Both the position numbers and the translations under genes were made by a program. A stretch of 64,000 nt of DNA, taken from the NCBI GenBank assembly GCA_963766375.1, contig CAVXZG010000015.1:1-64000 (forward strand), written 5' to 3'. This document shows positions 63,794 through 64,000 of the stretch, piece after piece; the stretch's first letter is position 1; each line of letters opens with the position of its first letter. Source of the DNA: AC-32 sp963766375 (lineage in GTDB: Bacteria > Actinomycetota > Thermoleophilia > Gaiellales > Gaiellaceae). Below the pieces are notes generated by a model. The model saw only the letters and a program-made list of their open reading frames with translations, had not been told where the DNA came from and made no database searches.

Positions 63794-64000
63794 GCGAGCC
63801 GCGGACCAGGCTCCCGGCCAAGGAGCGCCGTACCGCGGTCGTAGAGACCGCCTGCCGCGTCTTCGCAAAGAGCAGCTATCGCGGCTCGACCACCGCGCAG
63901 ATCGCGCGCGAGACCGGCGTCACCGAGCCCGTGCTCTACCGCCACTTCGCTTCCAAGCGCGAGCTCTACCTCGCCTGCCTGGCCGCCGCCTGGGACCAGC
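63790..64000 (+). CDS. TetR/AcrR family regulator (cut by window end)
   Basis: The first 70 residues are visible. The helix-turn-helix domain reads VVETACRVFAKSSYRGSTTA, QIARETGVTEPVLYRHFASK and RELYLACLAAAWDQ, the standard TetR_N pattern. The ligand-binding domain lies outside the window. GTG 63790 overlaps the exporter stop. It most likely represses the exporter operon through the palindromes upstream and responds to an exported compound. Confidence 0.9.
   Translation, partial: MSEPRTRLPAKERRTAVVETACRVFAKSSYRGSTTAQIARETGVTEPVLYRHFASKRELYLACLAAAWDQ

Overview
The window is high-GC DNA from an actinobacterium. GTG starts, 1-4 bp ATGA/GTGA overlaps inside operons, a SigR/RsrA-type sigma/anti-sigma pair and a MprAB/PepD-like envelope-stress locus all fit. 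A deep-branching lineage such as Thermoleophilia is my guess from the gene mix (DUF1800/DUF1501, DUF1385, a PaoABC-like molybdoenzyme, a membrane GGDEF-EAL protein). I could not test it.

Sequence quality matters for reading this window. Many genes are interrupted by single-base shifts whose frames rejoin into full-length conserved proteins, with lengths that come out right if one or two bases are added or removed. I treat these as probable sequence errors and annotate the restored genes as CDS. Positions 1-4.9 kb and 54.5-56.8 kb are worst affected.

Layout. 1-5.7 kb (minus): an alpha-oxoamine-synthase-like PLP enzyme, a membrane GGDEF-EAL protein and an MFS exporter in one overlapping operon. 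5.8-8.2 kb: a decayed element between an intact tRNA-Arg(CCT) and a 42-bp copy of its 3' end; it holds a terminase C-terminal fragment, a ParB-like ORF and other scraps. 8.2-14.3 kb: an HtrA protease, a two-component system, a secreted repeat protein, and an ApbE/ferric-reductase pair. 14.3-25.8 kb: XdhC, an EamA transporter, a class III aminotransferase, an ABC-2 exporter, SixA, citrate synthase, PhzF, a PfkB kinase with an NCS1 permease, LysE and peptidase E. 25.8-31.8 kb: a nitrilase-formate dehydrogenase operon, then DUF1385-DUF1800-DUF1501-cupredoxin. 31.8-34.1 kb: three small proteins and a second HtrA. 34.1-39.1 kb: a disulfide reductase, two sigma/anti-sigma pairs, a GCS2 ligase and a heavy-metal-domain protein. 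39.1-44.3 kb: M23 peptidase, an HTH-TM-LytR_C protein and a molybdenum hydroxylase operon with its own MocA-like enzyme. 44.4-53.4 kb: amidohydrolase, M24 peptidase, acetyl-CoA synthetase, M16 peptidase, thioesterase, SIS protein, epimerase and a class V aminotransferase-fold enzyme. 53.5-56.8 kb: a MacB-like ABC transporter. 57-62.3 kb: Mug-type glycosylase, NadE, SDR and an acyl-CoA synthetase. 62.3-64 kb: a DHA2 drug exporter and a TetR regulator cut by the window edge.

Two regulatory patterns recur. First, 11-bp-period direct repeats (core TTCTTAG/TTCTCAG, or its complement) sit at the promoters of HtrA-1, of the response regulator, and of the genes after the kinase, and more weakly at HtrA-2. 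This suggests one OmpR/MprA-like regulon. Second, at least 14 genes have a TANNNT-like -10 hexamer exactly 6-7 nt before the start codon, the mark of leaderless transcripts. At two divergent pairs the opposing -10 boxes share a TA step.
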